Origin: Fimbriimonadaceae bacterium
Lineage (GTDB): Bacteria > Armatimonadota > Fimbriimonadia > Fimbriimonadales > Fimbriimonadaceae
Length of the DNA: 64,000 nucleotides
Reading direction: 5' to 3'
Assembly (NCBI GenBank): GCA_019638675.1
Contig: JAHBTE010000001.1
Coordinates: 1,706,605 to 1,770,604 of the forward strand
This document shows positions 41,831-51,687 of the stretch, one piece after another; the first letter of the stretch is position 1; each line of letters opens with the position of its first letter. Made by a program: the position numbers and the translations under genes. A model generated the notes under the pieces. It ran no database searches. It saw only the letters and a program-made list of their open reading frames with translations, and was not told the origin of the DNA.

Positions 41831-43180
41831 TTAGGCAGAGGCAGAATCAAGCAGACCATGCCCGTAGTGCGTCACACGATTCTTGCCGTTTCTCTTGCTG
41901 TAGTACAGCGCACTGTCCGCTTCGCCGATGAGTGTTTGCTCCGATTTGGACATGCTGTAAACGGTTGAAACTCCAATACTTGTGGTGACTTGCCGCGAGG
42001 TTGTCGGGGTGGCTTGTATGCGTCTGCGCAGTTCTTCGGCGACGGCAACCGCGGCTGATTCAGAACCGCCCGGTAGAACCATCATAAACTCTTCACCACC
42101 ATAGCGCCCAACTGCTGCACCAGGAGGGCAAGATTGCCGCAAAACTTGACCGATTGCGCGCAGAGCTTCGTCTCCAGCGAGGTGTCCATATTGGTCGTTT
42201 AGCTGTTTAAAATTATCGATGTCGAGAAGAATGACTGAGCTTGGGGATCCGACAACAGAATTCCGCTTCATGCTCGTTGATAGGAACTCCATGAGAGTCC
42301 GGTGGTTCATCAAGCCAGTTAAGCCATCCATTGTGGCTAATGCGTGAAGCCTTGAGTTTGCCTGAGCGAGAAGGTCTTGGTTTGCCGCCATCGTTTGATT
42401 CTTCTCGGCAATCAGCTCCATTTGCTCTTTGATTTGGTCACCTTGTAGGAGCATTTCTGCTTTGGCAACGCGAGCAATGGCGAGCGCATGAATGAGCTCC
42501 GCTACTGCCAGCCCACCAAACAACGCGACAAAGACCAAAACGGCGGTCATCATCACGACAAGAGATTGCGCGCGTTCAATAACGGCTGACCATTGCGGAT
42601 CGCTAAACGTTAACAACAATACCGAATGAATTGATCCATTACCATTCTGTAAAGGGATGGCTGAAAATACTTCGCCATTCGAACGGTTCGGCATCATCGT
42701 TACCTCAGTTCCTTCCCAGGCTTTACCAAAAACGGGGCCACGGGATAGCAACGAATCAATACTTTCATTGTTGCCGCTAAGCACAATCGTCTGAAACTTA
42801 CCGTCTGGCGTTTTACGAATTGCCTTAACGCCCGTAACCTCTGGATTTGCCTTTAACCAACGCTCAACAATATCTTTGGATGCTTTATTCGTAAATTCCT
42901 GACCAACGCCATCATTTGTCGATGATTGGTAGTGGTTTTGTAGCTCAGAAGCCATCAGCCGGGCGCTGCCAAGATTCGCTTTCAGACGCTCGTCAACAGT
43001 TGATCGAACAGCACTATTTGACGTGACTGTTCCGGTAATGAGAACTAGAAGCGAAATAAGAAATACAGGGCGGAGAATTTTAGTTGTTCGTTCGTTACGC
43101 TTAGTCCACACGGTGATGCCAACAAAGGCGATCATCATGAAGACTGAGATAACCAGAAACCACGGATTGACGAACTGCAA
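41831..43180 (-). CDS. Membrane-bound GGDEF diguanylate cyclase
   Basis: 449 aa. Two N-terminal transmembrane helices (6-25 and 38-55), an extracytoplasmic sensor domain of about 140 residues, a third helix around 205-230, a coiled linker and a GGDEF domain. DGLTGLMNHRTLMEF, ILLDIDNFKQLNDQYGHLAG and the active-site GRYGGEEFMMVLPGG (about 365) are intact, so c-di-GMP synthesis is expected. The start is a TTG. No EAL domain. The periplasmic part resembles a dCache/CHASE-type sensor only loosely. Confidence 0.92.
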   Translation of the reverse strand: MQFVNPWFLVISVFMMIAFVGITVWTKRNERTTKILRPVFLISLLVLITGTVTSNSAVRSTVDERLKANLGSARLMASELQNHYQSSTNDGVGQEFTNKASKDIVERWLKANPEVTGVKAIRKTPDGKFQTIVLSGNNESIDSLLSRGPVFGKAWEGTEVTMMPNRSNGEVFSAIPLQNGNGSIHSVLLLTFSDPQWSAVIERAQSLVVMMTAVLVFVALFGGLAVAELIHALAIARVAKAEMLLQGDQIKEQMELIAEKNQTMAANQDLLAQANSRLHALATMDGLTGLMNHRTLMEFLSTSMKRNSVVGSPSSVILLDIDNFKQLNDQYGHLAGDEALRAIGQVLRQSCPPGAAVGRYGGEEFMMVLPGGSESAAVAVAEELRRRIQATPTTSRQVTTSIGVSTVYSMSKSEQTLIGEADSALYYSKRNGKNRVTHYGHGLLDSASA

Positions 43181-43292
43181 TTATTTTCTCGAAAGGCTTT
43201 GAACTTGGGTAGTCCCTAAAAGATTTTCGGTTAAGACGTACGAGAAATGAAGCTGAAAATACGGGTTTTTGAGGAAATTTTGGGGCGACTAA

Positions 43293-43327
43293 GAAAAAAA
43301 AATGCTCCGCTAATACAGCGGAGCATT
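43293..43327 (-). terminator. Terminator after rplI
   Basis: AATGCTCCGCT / AGCGGAGCATT 11-bp stem with a 5-nt loop and, on the minus strand, eight or more T. It lies 20 nt after the rplI stop. Confidence 0.93.
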
Positions 43328-43347
43328 TTTCGTAGAGGTTTTGTGGA

Positions 43348-43893
43348 TTAAGCTTCTACTGGTTCGCCAGCTTCTTCTTCAGCCACAGGCTCATCGGCAG
43401 CCAGTTCAGCTTCTAGCTCTGGCAACTTTTCATCTACTTCTTCGAAATCAGGATCAAATACGGAGAGTTTGATTTCGATGTTTACGGCTCGGTGAACGTT
43501 GAGTTCTACGTCGTATTTGCCAAGTCGCTTGATTGGGCGAAGCAAGAGAACAGCTTTCTTATCAACCGATTCACCAAGTGACTTCTTGATTTCGTCAACT
43601 ATGTCTTGGCTAGTGATTGCACCAAAAAGTCGTCCATCGGCGCCAGCTTTGGTTTGAATTCGCAGAGACTTTCCGTTTAACTTTTCTGCAAGAGCTTCCG
43701 CACCAGCTTTTGTTTTCTCAAGATCAGCCGCAATTTTTGCGTGCTGTCGTTCAAGAACGGATAGTTGCTTTTTATCAGCAACGATGGCCATGCTTTGCGG
43801 GAACAGGAAGTTGCGGGCATAACCAGCCTTAACGTTTACAACCTGCCCTTCTTTTCCGAGCTTAGGCACTGCTTGCTTCAGGATGACCTTCAT
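43348..43893 (-). CDS. rplI: 50S ribosomal protein L9 with acidic C-terminal extension
   Basis: 181 aa against about 150 normally. Starts MKVILKQAVPKLGKEGQVVN, then VKAGYARNFLFPQSMAIVA, with the long connecting helix and the C-terminal rRNA-binding domain (GRLFGAITSQDIVDEI, IKRLGKYDVELNVH). From about residue 150 it continues as an acidic Glu/Ala/Pro tail. GAGG seven nt before ATG. It is 15 bp after the MlaD-like gene, an unusual partner; rpsF, ssb and rpsR, the common neighbours, are absent. Confidence 0.97.
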   Translation of the reverse strand: MKVILKQAVPKLGKEGQVVNVKAGYARNFLFPQSMAIVADKKQLSVLERQHAKIAADLEKTKAGAEALAEKLNGKSLRIQTKAGADGRLFGAITSQDIVDEIKKSLGESVDKKAVLLLRPIKRLGKYDVELNVHRAVNIEIKLSVFDPDFEEVDEKLPELEAELAADEPVAEEEAGEPVEA

Positions 43894-43908
43894 CTAAAAA
43901 CCTCTTTC

Positions 43909-45324
43909 TTATCTCTTGATCCCTATTCCGATTGCTGGGCTATTTCTACCAAAGACGTCTTCGATACCAATCCAACCGTGAATGTTTTGGTTGAACCGGC
44001 GTTTCAATCTCAGATCGAATTGCGGGTCGTTCAAGCCGAATAGCTCAGTTTTGAGCCACGTATTCGGCGCGAACGCATAAGATACCCCGACGCCAGGTTT
44101 GCTCGCATAGACCCCATACCTAAGGTCCGTCCTCTCATTGAGCGCTCGTTCGAATTGAACGTTGAGCTTGTTTGATTCGAAGGCATCGTATAGGCCAAGA
44201 ACGAGTTTTTCTCTTCCTGCTGGGATCACCAAATTCACGTCAGCACGAAGCCGTTTTTGCTCGCTTTGGTACAGCAAATCTGATTCGATGTTTACTTCGG
44301 GGATCAAGCTTTGTCCGCCGCCTGATCCAAACTTTTGAACCGCTCCCTTTACATCTTCAATAAGCCTTTCAACTTCGTCCGCCAGCTTGTTGGCCTTGGT
44401 CATCAGTTGTTTGGTCTGATCAGAGATTTCCACTCCATTCTTAGCCATGAGTTCAGCATCTTGTGCGATGTTCACGCCGCTGTCGCTCATTGACTTAAAG
44501 TTCTCAAGCGTTCCGGATAGATTCTCTTTAATCGTTGGATCGCTCGTATAGGATCGGAGGTCTGAAACGAGAAGTTCGCCTTGTTTAGCGGCAGAATTCA
44601 TCGTTGTCATCAATTGGTCTGCTTGCGCTTGAAGTTTGCCGCTGCCAGCGTAAGCATTGATCTCAGCCGTAACCTCTTGCATGTTTTTCATGGCCGCGAC
44701 CATTGAGGTCATTAGCGCATCTATTTCGTCTCCATTGCGGTTCAGAGTGCCGCTAAGAGAATCTGCTAATTTCCCAAACTTGTCTGCGGTTTGCTCCCCA
44801 GACTTCATAACCCCAATAAGGCCATCTTTAAGTTCTTTATCGCCTAGGAGGTTTTGGAACGCAACCATCGTCTTGTTGAGCTCCTGCATTGTGGATTCAG
44901 TGTCGGGGAAAATGTCCTCCAGTGGCCCTTTGATTCCGCCAGGAATGGGGTCGTCAATATTATTCGGAGAATATGTTCCGGTGAGGGTGCCTTTCCTTTC
45001 TAGCAACACCTGCCGGTCGCCTAAAGAGATGAATCCAGTTGGAAGCACAGCAACAATATCTTTTGTAATTTGACGACCCTGCTCAATGCTCAATTTGGCG
45101 CGCGCGGTGCCGTCCTCGGCAAGAGTAACTGATTCAACTTTGCCAATAGAAACGCCCGCGAGTAGAACTTCTGCACCTGAGTTCAATCCGCCTGCATCCA
45201 CAAAGCGGACGTAATAGGTATCCGTAGGTTGAGCGAAGATGCTTGATTTGAGAATCGCAAACACTCCCATCATCATCGCCGCAAATATTACGACTAAGCC
45301 GCCGACCTTCCATGCTGACTGCAT
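43909..45324 (-). CDS. MCE/MlaD-type lipid-transport protein with beta-rich C-terminal domain
   Basis: 471 aa. One transmembrane helix (7-27), an MCE domain (about 37-115; YYVRFVDAGGLNSGAEVLLA, GVSIGKVESVTL), a long apolar helical region (150-330; repeated Met/Leu/Ala with MKNMQEVTAEI) and a C-terminal segment with alternating strands (RADVNLVIPAGREKLVLGLY, RTDLRYGVYAS, WIGIEDVFG) resembling an outer-membrane barrel. MlaD proteins ferry phospholipids between membranes. MlaE and MlaF are not nearby. TACAAT six nt before ATG marks a leaderless start. Co-directional with rplI. Confidence 0.85.
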   Translation of the reverse strand: MQSAWKVGGLVVIFAAMMMGVFAILKSSIFAQPTDTYYVRFVDAGGLNSGAEVLLAGVSIGKVESVTLAEDGTARAKLSIEQGRQITKDIVAVLPTGFISLGDRQVLLERKGTLTGTYSPNNIDDPIPGGIKGPLEDIFPDTESTMQELNKTMVAFQNLLGDKELKDGLIGVMKSGEQTADKFGKLADSLSGTLNRNGDEIDALMTSMVAAMKNMQEVTAEINAYAGSGKLQAQADQLMTTMNSAAKQGELLVSDLRSYTSDPTIKENLSGTLENFKSMSDSGVNIAQDAELMAKNGVEISDQTKQLMTKANKLADEVERLIEDVKGAVQKFGSGGGQSLIPEVNIESDLLYQSEQKRLRADVNLVIPAGREKLVLGLYDAFESNKLNVQFERALNERTDLRYGVYASKPGVGVSYAFAPNTWLKTELFGLNDPQFDLRLKRRFNQNIHGWIGIEDVFGRNSPAIGIGIKR

Positions 45325-45365
45325 GACTCTATTGTACTGGCTGTTTTACGAGGATGGTGCTAAAC

Positions 45366-45403
45366 AAAAAAATAGCCCGGAAAATCAAATTCTCCGAGCT
45401 ATT
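45366..45403 (-). terminator. Terminator after the 456-aa secreted protein gene
   Basis: AATAGC-CGGA-AAT / ATT-TCCG-GCTATT arms around CAA with a T-run on the minus strand, 17 nt past the stop codon. Confidence 0.85.
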
Positions 45404-45419
45404 CGCACCCTGGTACTAA

Positions 45420-46790
45420 CTAGTTAACCGTATAAGTGACCAGGAAGTGATCGATTCCCATTCTCCAAGCACGACCAACCGTGGCATTGGTGATATTCCA
45501 TCTGACACGGAATGTTATAGTGCCGTCGGGATTCACAAAGTTTGCGTACGGAATTGTTCCCCCGTATGCTTCGCTAAAAATTGTGTCTCCTTGATTGATT
45601 GTCTTCGTGGAAAGAGTTACCCAAGTATTGTTGGTCGCGTTTTTCATTTCTACACGTGCAGTGTGTCCAGGAAGCGTCGAGTAAAGAGTTCCCGAAACCC
45701 GTATCCCAGTGACGTTTCCACTGCTATTCGGAACATCTAACTCAATCATGCCAAAGGGGTTGGAACGACTATTTTCATACACGGTTTGAACTGTGTAGCG
45801 ATTATTGTCATTTGCTTGCCAAGTTGACAAGAAGTTGCCTTGCGCATTTTGCCCGACAATCGTCCGAATGCCAAAGCAATTGAAGTTGACGACATTTCCA
45901 GACCCAGCAACAGTGATCCCCAGAACGTGGTTTGCTTCTGCTCCTTCAAATGTGTCAATTTCGGAGTTTTCGTAATTACCATCGGGGAATGGATCCCAGT
46001 CGTACCAAAACATTGTTCCATCGCTTGAACCCGTCGTAGGCGGCGCACCACCGTTGAACACCGTGTCTACGGCTCCGAGCATGAACTCACCTTCGCCTTC
46101 AAGTTGCTGAGGTGTGGGTGGATTAGAACACTCTCTAAACTGCTGGGCTATAAAGAGAGTGGAATCGTTGGTGCTCACAGCTGCCTGTGAAATCCCAATT
46201 TCTACAATCACTTGATCGGCAGGAATAGGAACATTCCAAATAACCCCAAAGTCCGCAATTTCGCCAGAAAAGTCGTTCATTGGTGCCGGGTTATCGATAT
46301 TTGTTTGCCAAATACGCCACCTAATCAAAAATCGAGGATTTGGACCAAGACTCGTACTAAAACCGAACTTTAAAGATTGCCAGGGTTTATTAAGCCCGCC
46401 ACTGATTGTAATGTCATCAAGAGAGCTCGGGTTGTCTGGAGCAACCCCATATCCAGCTCCTGCATCCGCCATGTAAATCACTTGATCCGCTTCCGGGCCG
46501 CCTGATTTAGGTGCGCTTCGTTGACGTTGTGCTGGACGCGGGTTTTCAAGAAGTGCCGCTAGCTGTGAATTAGCAGTTGGAAGACCCTTGTGAGGTTTCA
46601 TGACCTTTGCAGTGATCGGCCACGCTTTGAACGGGAATTTCATGCCCTTGATAGAGGCGATGGTTCCATCTGGGCGTTTAACCCAACCGTGTGCAACTTC
46701 TAGAAACCCGGCTGCAATCGGCTCAGGAGAGGCGTTTGCTAGCCCAGGCACTAGGCACACTAGTGCAAGGAGAGGGAAAAATTTTCGCAT
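45420..46790 (-). CDS. Secreted protein of unknown function, 456 aa
   Basis: Signal peptide at residues 1-20 (MRKFFPLLALVCLVPGLANA). The mature part is beta-rich with many Asn, Thr, Gly and Trp (SLKFGFSTSLGPNPRFLIRW, NHVLGITVAGSGNVVNFNCF, GIRVSGTLYSTLPGHTARVE), typical of secreted adhesin-like or carbohydrate-binding proteins. No PEP-CTERM or LPXTG end is seen. AGGTCAAAC before ATG. I do not recognise a family; Armatimonadota carry many such exported proteins. Confidence 0.75.
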   Translation of the reverse strand: MRKFFPLLALVCLVPGLANASPEPIAAGFLEVAHGWVKRPDGTIASIKGMKFPFKAWPITAKVMKPHKGLPTANSQLAALLENPRPAQRQRSAPKSGGPEADQVIYMADAGAGYGVAPDNPSSLDDITISGGLNKPWQSLKFGFSTSLGPNPRFLIRWRIWQTNIDNPAPMNDFSGEIADFGVIWNVPIPADQVIVEIGISQAAVSTNDSTLFIAQQFRECSNPPTPQQLEGEGEFMLGAVDTVFNGGAPPTTGSSDGTMFWYDWDPFPDGNYENSEIDTFEGAEANHVLGITVAGSGNVVNFNCFGIRTIVGQNAQGNFLSTWQANDNNRYTVQTVYENSRSNPFGMIELDVPNSSGNVTGIRVSGTLYSTLPGHTARVEMKNATNNTWVTLSTKTINQGDTIFSEAYGGTIPYANFVNPDGTITFRVRWNITNATVGRAWRMGIDHFLVTYTVN

Positions 46791-47145
46791 TGCTGTTTGA
46801 CCTAAATCGCAGACACAACAGTCTGCAGAATCCTGTTAGGACTTGCCTCTAGTGTAAATGGTTCCCCGTAAATCCAATGGCAAGTATTTGTCTGTGCGAT
46901 TCAAAGCTAGTAAAAATACGGGTCAGGCATGAAATACGATGCCTGGTGAACCTTAATTTATCCCGGTAAGATTATTAGGGTGATTTCACCCCTGGGCGAC
47001 TTGCGGCTTCGTGCCGACAATGGGTGTAGATGAATTGGTTTGAACGTGCGGTAGCTAGGTCTGCGGCACAAAGTCAGACATTAGTCGTCTAATCAATAGC
47101 GAACCAAGCGGAAACATTTGGATCGTTAGGAGCAACAAACAAAGT
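46791..47145 (+). other. 355-bp gap upstream of clpC
   Basis: Long divergent intergenic region between the secreted protein gene and clpC. I see no gene. It holds TTAGGAGC about 12 nt before the clpC start and the direct AGTC repeats near 47068-47085 that only loosely resemble a CtsR site. A promoter cannot be fixed with confidence. Confidence 0.5.
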
Positions 47146-49650
47146 ATGTGGCAAAGATTTACTGAGCGAGCGAGGAAAGTTGTTTTCTTCGCACAAGAAG
47201 AAGCACAGAAGTTTGGAGAGGGATACGTCTCAACCGAACACCTGTTGCTCGGCTTGGTGCGCGAAAGCGATAGTGTTGCCGCACGAGTGTTAGAAAAGCT
47301 TGGCGTTGGCCTTGGCAAAATCAGGGCTGAAGTCGAAAAGCAATTGCCCCGTGGGGAATCGCGTCCAAGTCAGGACATGACCCTTACGCCGCGAGCGAAG
47401 CGAGTCATTGACCTTGCTTACGATGAAGCGCGAAATCTCAACAACAACTATATCGGTACCGAACACCTCTTACTCGGATTGATTCGAGAAGGTGATGGGC
47501 TGGCAGGCAGAGTGCTTGCTCGCCTCGGTGTAGAACTTGATCGAGCACGTCGCGAGGTGATGTCGCTCCAAGATAACGAAGTTCAAACTAAGTCCACCGA
47601 AAAAGGTGGCAAATCTCAATCCACAACATCTGGAAATGCGGCAAAGAGCCCGACATTGGATGAATTTGGACGAGATTTAACCGAATTAGCCCGAGATGGC
47701 AAACTCGACCCAGTAGTGGGCCGACAGCAAGAAATTGAACGCGTCATGCAGATATTGGCGCGCAAAACTAAGAACAATCCTTGTCTGATCGGTGACCCTG
47801 GCGTCGGAAAAACCGCGATTGCGGAAGGCCTTGCTCTGCGGATTGTCAGCGGCGATATCCCTGAAATCATGCTCGGCAAACGCTTGATTGCCCTCGATAT
47901 GGCTGGTTTGGTTGCCGGTACCAAGTACCGTGGTGAATTTGAAGAACGAATGAAGAAGGTGATGGAGGAAGTCCGAAAGTCGGACGGTCAAGTCATCCTA
48001 TTTATTGATGAACTGCACACACTCGTCGGAGCCGGGGCCGCAGAAGGCGCGATTGATGCTTCTAACATCATGAAACCCGCGCTCGCAAGAGGCGAATTGC
48101 AGTGCATCGGTGCAACCACTCAGGACGAGTTCCGCAAATACATAGAAAAGGATGCGGCGCTTGAACGACGATTCCAATCAGTGAAAGTTCGGGAGCCGAA
48201 CGAAGAGGAAGCAGTCGAAATCTTGAAAGGATTGCGAGAGCGATACGAAGCTCACCACGACGTTGAAATCACAGACGAAGCTCTGCTCGCCGCTGTTCAA
48301 CTTTCAATGCGCTATATCACCGACAGAACCCTGCCGGACAAAGCGATTGACTTGATTGATGAAGCTGCGTCAAGAGTTCGTCTGCAACAAAGTTTGCCTC
48401 CGGCTGATGTCCGCGCTGACAAGCAAAAACTCGCTAAGATGCGAGCAGAACTTGAGCATCTTCGCCGACATAGCACCGAAGATGAAATAGAGGCAAAAGA
48501 CAAAGAATTTGAAGAACTGAGCAATTCTATCAACTCGCGTGAAGAAGCATGGCGAGATGAAGATAAGCCTCACGCACGAGTGGGCGAAACAGAAATCGCT
48601 GGCATCGTTCAAAGTTGGACAGGTATTCCTGTTACCAGGCTAGTTGAAGCAGAATCACAAAAGCTATTGCGCATGGAAGACGATCTTCACGCTCGAATTA
48701 TTGGGCAAGAAGAAGCAGTCACCGCAGTTGCTCGGGCTATCCGGCGATCACGCAGCGGACTCAAAGATCCGAAGCGCCCAACCGCAAGCTTTGTATTCCT
48801 TGGCCCAACCGGAGTCGGTAAGACTGAACTTGCGAAAACGCTTGCCGAATACCTGTACGAAAAAGACACTTCGATTGTCCGAATTGATATGTCTGAGTAC
48901 ATGGAGCGGTTCTCGGTTAGTCGGTTGGTTGGTGCCCCTCCAGGATACGTTGGTTACGATGAAGGCGGACAACTCACCGAGCAAGTTCGAAGAAATCCTT
49001 ACTGCGTCGTGCTGTTGGACGAAATCGAAAAAGCTCACCCAGAAGTCTTTAACATCCTGCTTCAAGTGATGGAAGATGGTCACCTCACTGACTCACAGGG
49101 TCGAGTGGTTGACTTCCGAAACACGATCATCATCATGACCTCTAACGTTGGGGTTAAGCCGATCGAACTCGAAAAAGGACTTGGATTCCGTGATGCAAAA
49201 CAAGACATCAACGATCCTCGCACCTACGAGGCGATGAAGAACAAGATGCTGGACGAAATGAAGAAATCGTTCCGGCCTGAGTTCCTCAACCGGATTGATG
49301 AAGTCATCGTATTCCACCACCTCAAGAAGGACGAGATTCTTCAGATTGCTGACATTTACCTTTCGCGGGTTAACAAGTCGGCAGCCGAGCTTGGTATCAC
49401 AATTGAACTCAGCGAAGCTGTGAAGACCTTGCTCACTGAAAAGGGTTACGATCCTAACCTTGGTGCACGGCCTCTGCGACGGGCAGTTCAACGATTCATC
49501 GAAGACCCGCTCAGCGAGCAACTTCTGATGAATACCTTCGGCGAAGGCGATCACATTATCGCGGATGTGGACGAAGACGGCAACGTGATCTTCCGCAAGA
49601 GCGATGCGCCTCCTCCAGGGGATAAAGAGGAAGAACTGGTCACAAACTAA
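47146..49650 (+). CDS. clpC: ATP-dependent Clp protease ATP-binding subunit ClpC
   Basis: 834 aa AAA+ unfoldase feeding ClpP. Two Clp_N repeats ([40 protein letters not shown]), first AAA module with Walker A GDPGVGKT (about 218) and [18 protein letters not shown], a middle domain ([20 protein letters not shown]), second module with [14 protein letters not shown] (about 552) and [20 protein letters not shown]. Full length. The ClpC-specific middle domain is present; no mcsA/mcsB/ctsR genes adjoin, unlike Bacillus. A strong terminator follows. Confidence 0.97.
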   Translation: MWQRFTERARKVVFFAQEEAQKFGEGYVSTEHLLLGLVRESDSVAARVLEKLGVGLGKIRAEVEKQLPRGESRPSQDMTLTPRAKRVIDLAYDEARNLNNNYIGTEHLLLGLIREGDGLAGRVLARLGVELDRARREVMSLQDNEVQTKSTEKGGKSQSTTSGNAAKSPTLDEFGRDLTELARDGKLDPVVGRQQEIERVMQILARKTKNNPCLIGDPGVGKTAIAEGLALRIVSGDIPEIMLGKRLIALDMAGLVAGTKYRGEFEERMKKVMEEVRKSDGQVILFIDELHTLVGAGAAEGAIDASNIMKPALARGELQCIGATTQDEFRKYIEKDAALERRFQSVKVREPNEEEAVEILKGLRERYEAHHDVEITDEALLAAVQLSMRYITDRTLPDKAIDLIDEAASRVRLQQSLPPADVRADKQKLAKMRAELEHLRRHSTEDEIEAKDKEFEELSNSINSREEAWRDEDKPHARVGETEIAGIVQSWTGIPVTRLVEAESQKLLRMEDDLHARIIGQEEAVTAVARAIRRSRSGLKDPKRPTASFVFLGPTGVGKTELAKTLAEYLYEKDTSIVRIDMSEYMERFSVSRLVGAPPGYVGYDEGGQLTEQVRRNPYCVVLLDEIEKAHPEVFNILLQVMEDGHLTDSQGRVVDFRNTIIIMTSNVGVKPIELEKGLGFRDAKQDINDPRTYEAMKNKMLDEMKKSFRPEFLNRIDEVIVFHHLKKDEILQIADIYLSRVNKSAAELGITIELSEAVKTLLTEKGYDPNLGARPLRRAVQRFIEDPLSEQLLMNTFGEGDHIIADVDEDGNVIFRKSDAPPPGDKEEELVTN

Positions 49651-49664
49651 GTTATGATCTAACA

Positions 49665-49706
49665 ATAAGGTCGGCCTGCTCACAAGCAGGCCGACCTTAT
49701 GTTTTT
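49665..49706 (+). terminator. Terminator after clpC
   Basis: ATAAGGTCGGCCTGCT / AGCAGGCCGACCTTAT, a 16-bp perfect stem with a CACA loop followed by GTTTTT. Confidence 0.95.
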
Positions 49707-49754
49707 CGTTCGGCGTTAATGTAGTTTCACCAGCGCATAATGGTAAATCAGTAG

Positions 49755-51539
49755 ATGACTTACGAAATTCTTCTCTTTGACTCTCCTTCAGTCCTTGATG
49801 GAAGAGGTGTTCCGATCAAGTTCCGAAGCAGTAAGGCATTGGAATTAGTTTTATTGCTTGTGTTACGCGGAAAACTATCTCGTAAGTCGGTTGGTCGACA
49901 CCTCTGGCCGGGGCATGAGCCAGAACGGCAATTAGCCAATTTGCGCTTAAACCTGACGTATATAAACCAAGCAGCGCCAGGCTTGATACAAATCGACACA
50001 AATTTTATTCAGGTTGTGGATGCAAAGGTGAATTTTGATGCAGGGTTACCCGAAAACTTGCTATCAGGAATTGATGCAGAATGGGCAAATATTGCCCGCC
50101 ATGAATTTGAAGAGCGATGGTTTGAAGAAAACCTGGAGAAAGCCAAGCAGTCTGGCGATCTTATTCTTGCAGGGCGACTCAAGCGGCAAGATCCTCTCCG
50201 GCAAGAGCCGCGGGTGTTGATCGCTAATCTTTGGATGGAAAAAGAGGAACCTGCGAAAGCGGCTGCGGAATTAGAAGAATACGCAACCCGAATTAGAATC
50301 GAGCTTGGTTTAGAACTTGGTGAAGACCTTTACCTCAAAGTGGGTTTGCCCTCGCCCAAACGTGTAAAGAGTCCGGCGCAGGTTTTCGGCGCTGTGGGAA
50401 TCAATGACAAAGTTGCTTCGGTTTTGGGATCATGTCCACTGTGGCTTATGGGAGGAAGAACACTCAATGCCCGGGCACGGATCGAAGATTTGCTGACTTT
50501 AAAAGGAATAAGTCGGCGTGATCAAGGAGAACTCTACGGTTGGAAGGCCAGATTTGCCATTGAAGGAGGGGATATTGACTTGGCTTTGGAGTCAGCAAAG
50601 GAGTTTGCTCGTCTCGCAGTTCCAAGTCAGCGGAATTCCGCAACGATTTGTGAGTTAAGGGTGCGTGTTTTTAGACACGAAAGTGATCGTGCAGATGAAC
50701 TTATTTGCCAACTTCAGCAAAGAAAATTGACTTTGCCTCAGCAACTGGAATTCAATTTGATTTGCGGAGTGAGCGAATACAACAGCAATAGCCTTGAAAA
50801 GGGGCGGGCTTTTGCTGAATGTGCGGCGAAGATTAGCCGTGAACTCGATGCATTAGGGGGGTATGCCAGAGCTAAGGGACTGGTAGGAAGTTGCGAATTC
50901 AGGCTAGGGAACATAGAGGAAGCAATAGAAGCATTTAGCGAAGCTATCGAAATCTGCTCGCGATTCGGGCTTTCAATTCTGTTGGCCCACTACCATGGAT
51001 CAAGGGGGCGTTGCCACGAGGCGAACAATGACATAGCCAAAGCGGAATCAGATTATGTTCAGGGCCTTGAAATAGTAAGTACGACCGATGCATCCGCAAC
51101 TTTTGCAATTCTCTCCACATATTTGGGCGAACTATTAGTTAAAAAAGCTCAAATCACCAATGGGATTGATTGGCTGAAAAAGGGTGAAGGAGCCCGACGA
51201 CAAACAGGGGAACGACTGGGCAGGTCGACAAGCTATCGTTGCCTTGCAAAGGCATACATTGCGCTGGGTGATCTTCGGTCTGCTACAGATCAATGCAACC
51301 GTGCAATTTCAATTTCTGGAGCACATGAATGGGAGTTTGAAGATGCTTTAAACCGCGTGGTTTTGGCTCAGATAGAGGCTCGCGGACAAAGAATCCCGCA
51401 AGCGATAAGCAACTTACGGATTGCACTCCCAATATTGGAGATGCAAAAGTTGAAAGGGTTTTCTAATTTAGCTGAAGACACACTGTTTGACCCTACTTTC
51501 GTTTCGAAGCAAATTAAAGAGTTGGAAGCTATGGCTTGA
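49755..51539 (+). CDS. SARP/AfsR-type regulator with BTAD and TPR repeats
   Basis: 594 aa. N-terminal winged-helix-like domain (IKFRSSKALELVLLLVLRGK, SRKSVGRHLWPGHEPE, ANLRLNLTYINQ), followed by a BTAD-like helical domain (about 95-195; RLKRQDPLRQEPRVLIANLW, EEYATRIRIELGLELGEDLY) and TPR-type helices to the end (GNIEEAIEAFSEAIEICSRF, GDLRSATDQCNRAISISGAH). Such proteins control transcription and bind ligands or partners through the TPRs; no P-loop ATPase domain is present, unlike AfsR. The regulated genes are unknown; the PEP-CTERM gene downstream is one candidate. Confidence 0.85.
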   Translation: MTYEILLFDSPSVLDGRGVPIKFRSSKALELVLLLVLRGKLSRKSVGRHLWPGHEPERQLANLRLNLTYINQAAPGLIQIDTNFIQVVDAKVNFDAGLPENLLSGIDAEWANIARHEFEERWFEENLEKAKQSGDLILAGRLKRQDPLRQEPRVLIANLWMEKEEPAKAAAELEEYATRIRIELGLELGEDLYLKVGLPSPKRVKSPAQVFGAVGINDKVASVLGSCPLWLMGGRTLNARARIEDLLTLKGISRRDQGELYGWKARFAIEGGDIDLALESAKEFARLAVPSQRNSATICELRVRVFRHESDRADELICQLQQRKLTLPQQLEFNLICGVSEYNSNSLEKGRAFAECAAKISRELDALGGYARAKGLVGSCEFRLGNIEEAIEAFSEAIEICSRFGLSILLAHYHGSRGRCHEANNDIAKAESDYVQGLEIVSTTDASATFAILSTYLGELLVKKAQITNGIDWLKKGEGARRQTGERLGRSTSYRCLAKAYIALGDLRSATDQCNRAISISGAHEWEFEDALNRVVLAQIEARGQRIPQAISNLRIALPILEMQKLKGFSNLAEDTLFDPTFVSKQIKELEAMA

Positions 51540-51687
51540 CCCTGTTAAATTTACTGTAATCAAAAATTTCAATCAAAAAAGCGACTCCGGTTGATCGTTG
51601 CTAACGATTTGCAAACGGCAATCGGAGAATAGTAGCTGTGTGAGTGCGGTTTCTATTGAGAGATCGTGTGACATTAAAGGAGAAGAC

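Noticed and set aside
47060-47095. CtsR-like operator before clpC
   Set aside because: The AGTC direct repeats are spaced 11 nt and lack the GGTCAAA heptads, and no ctsR gene is nearby.
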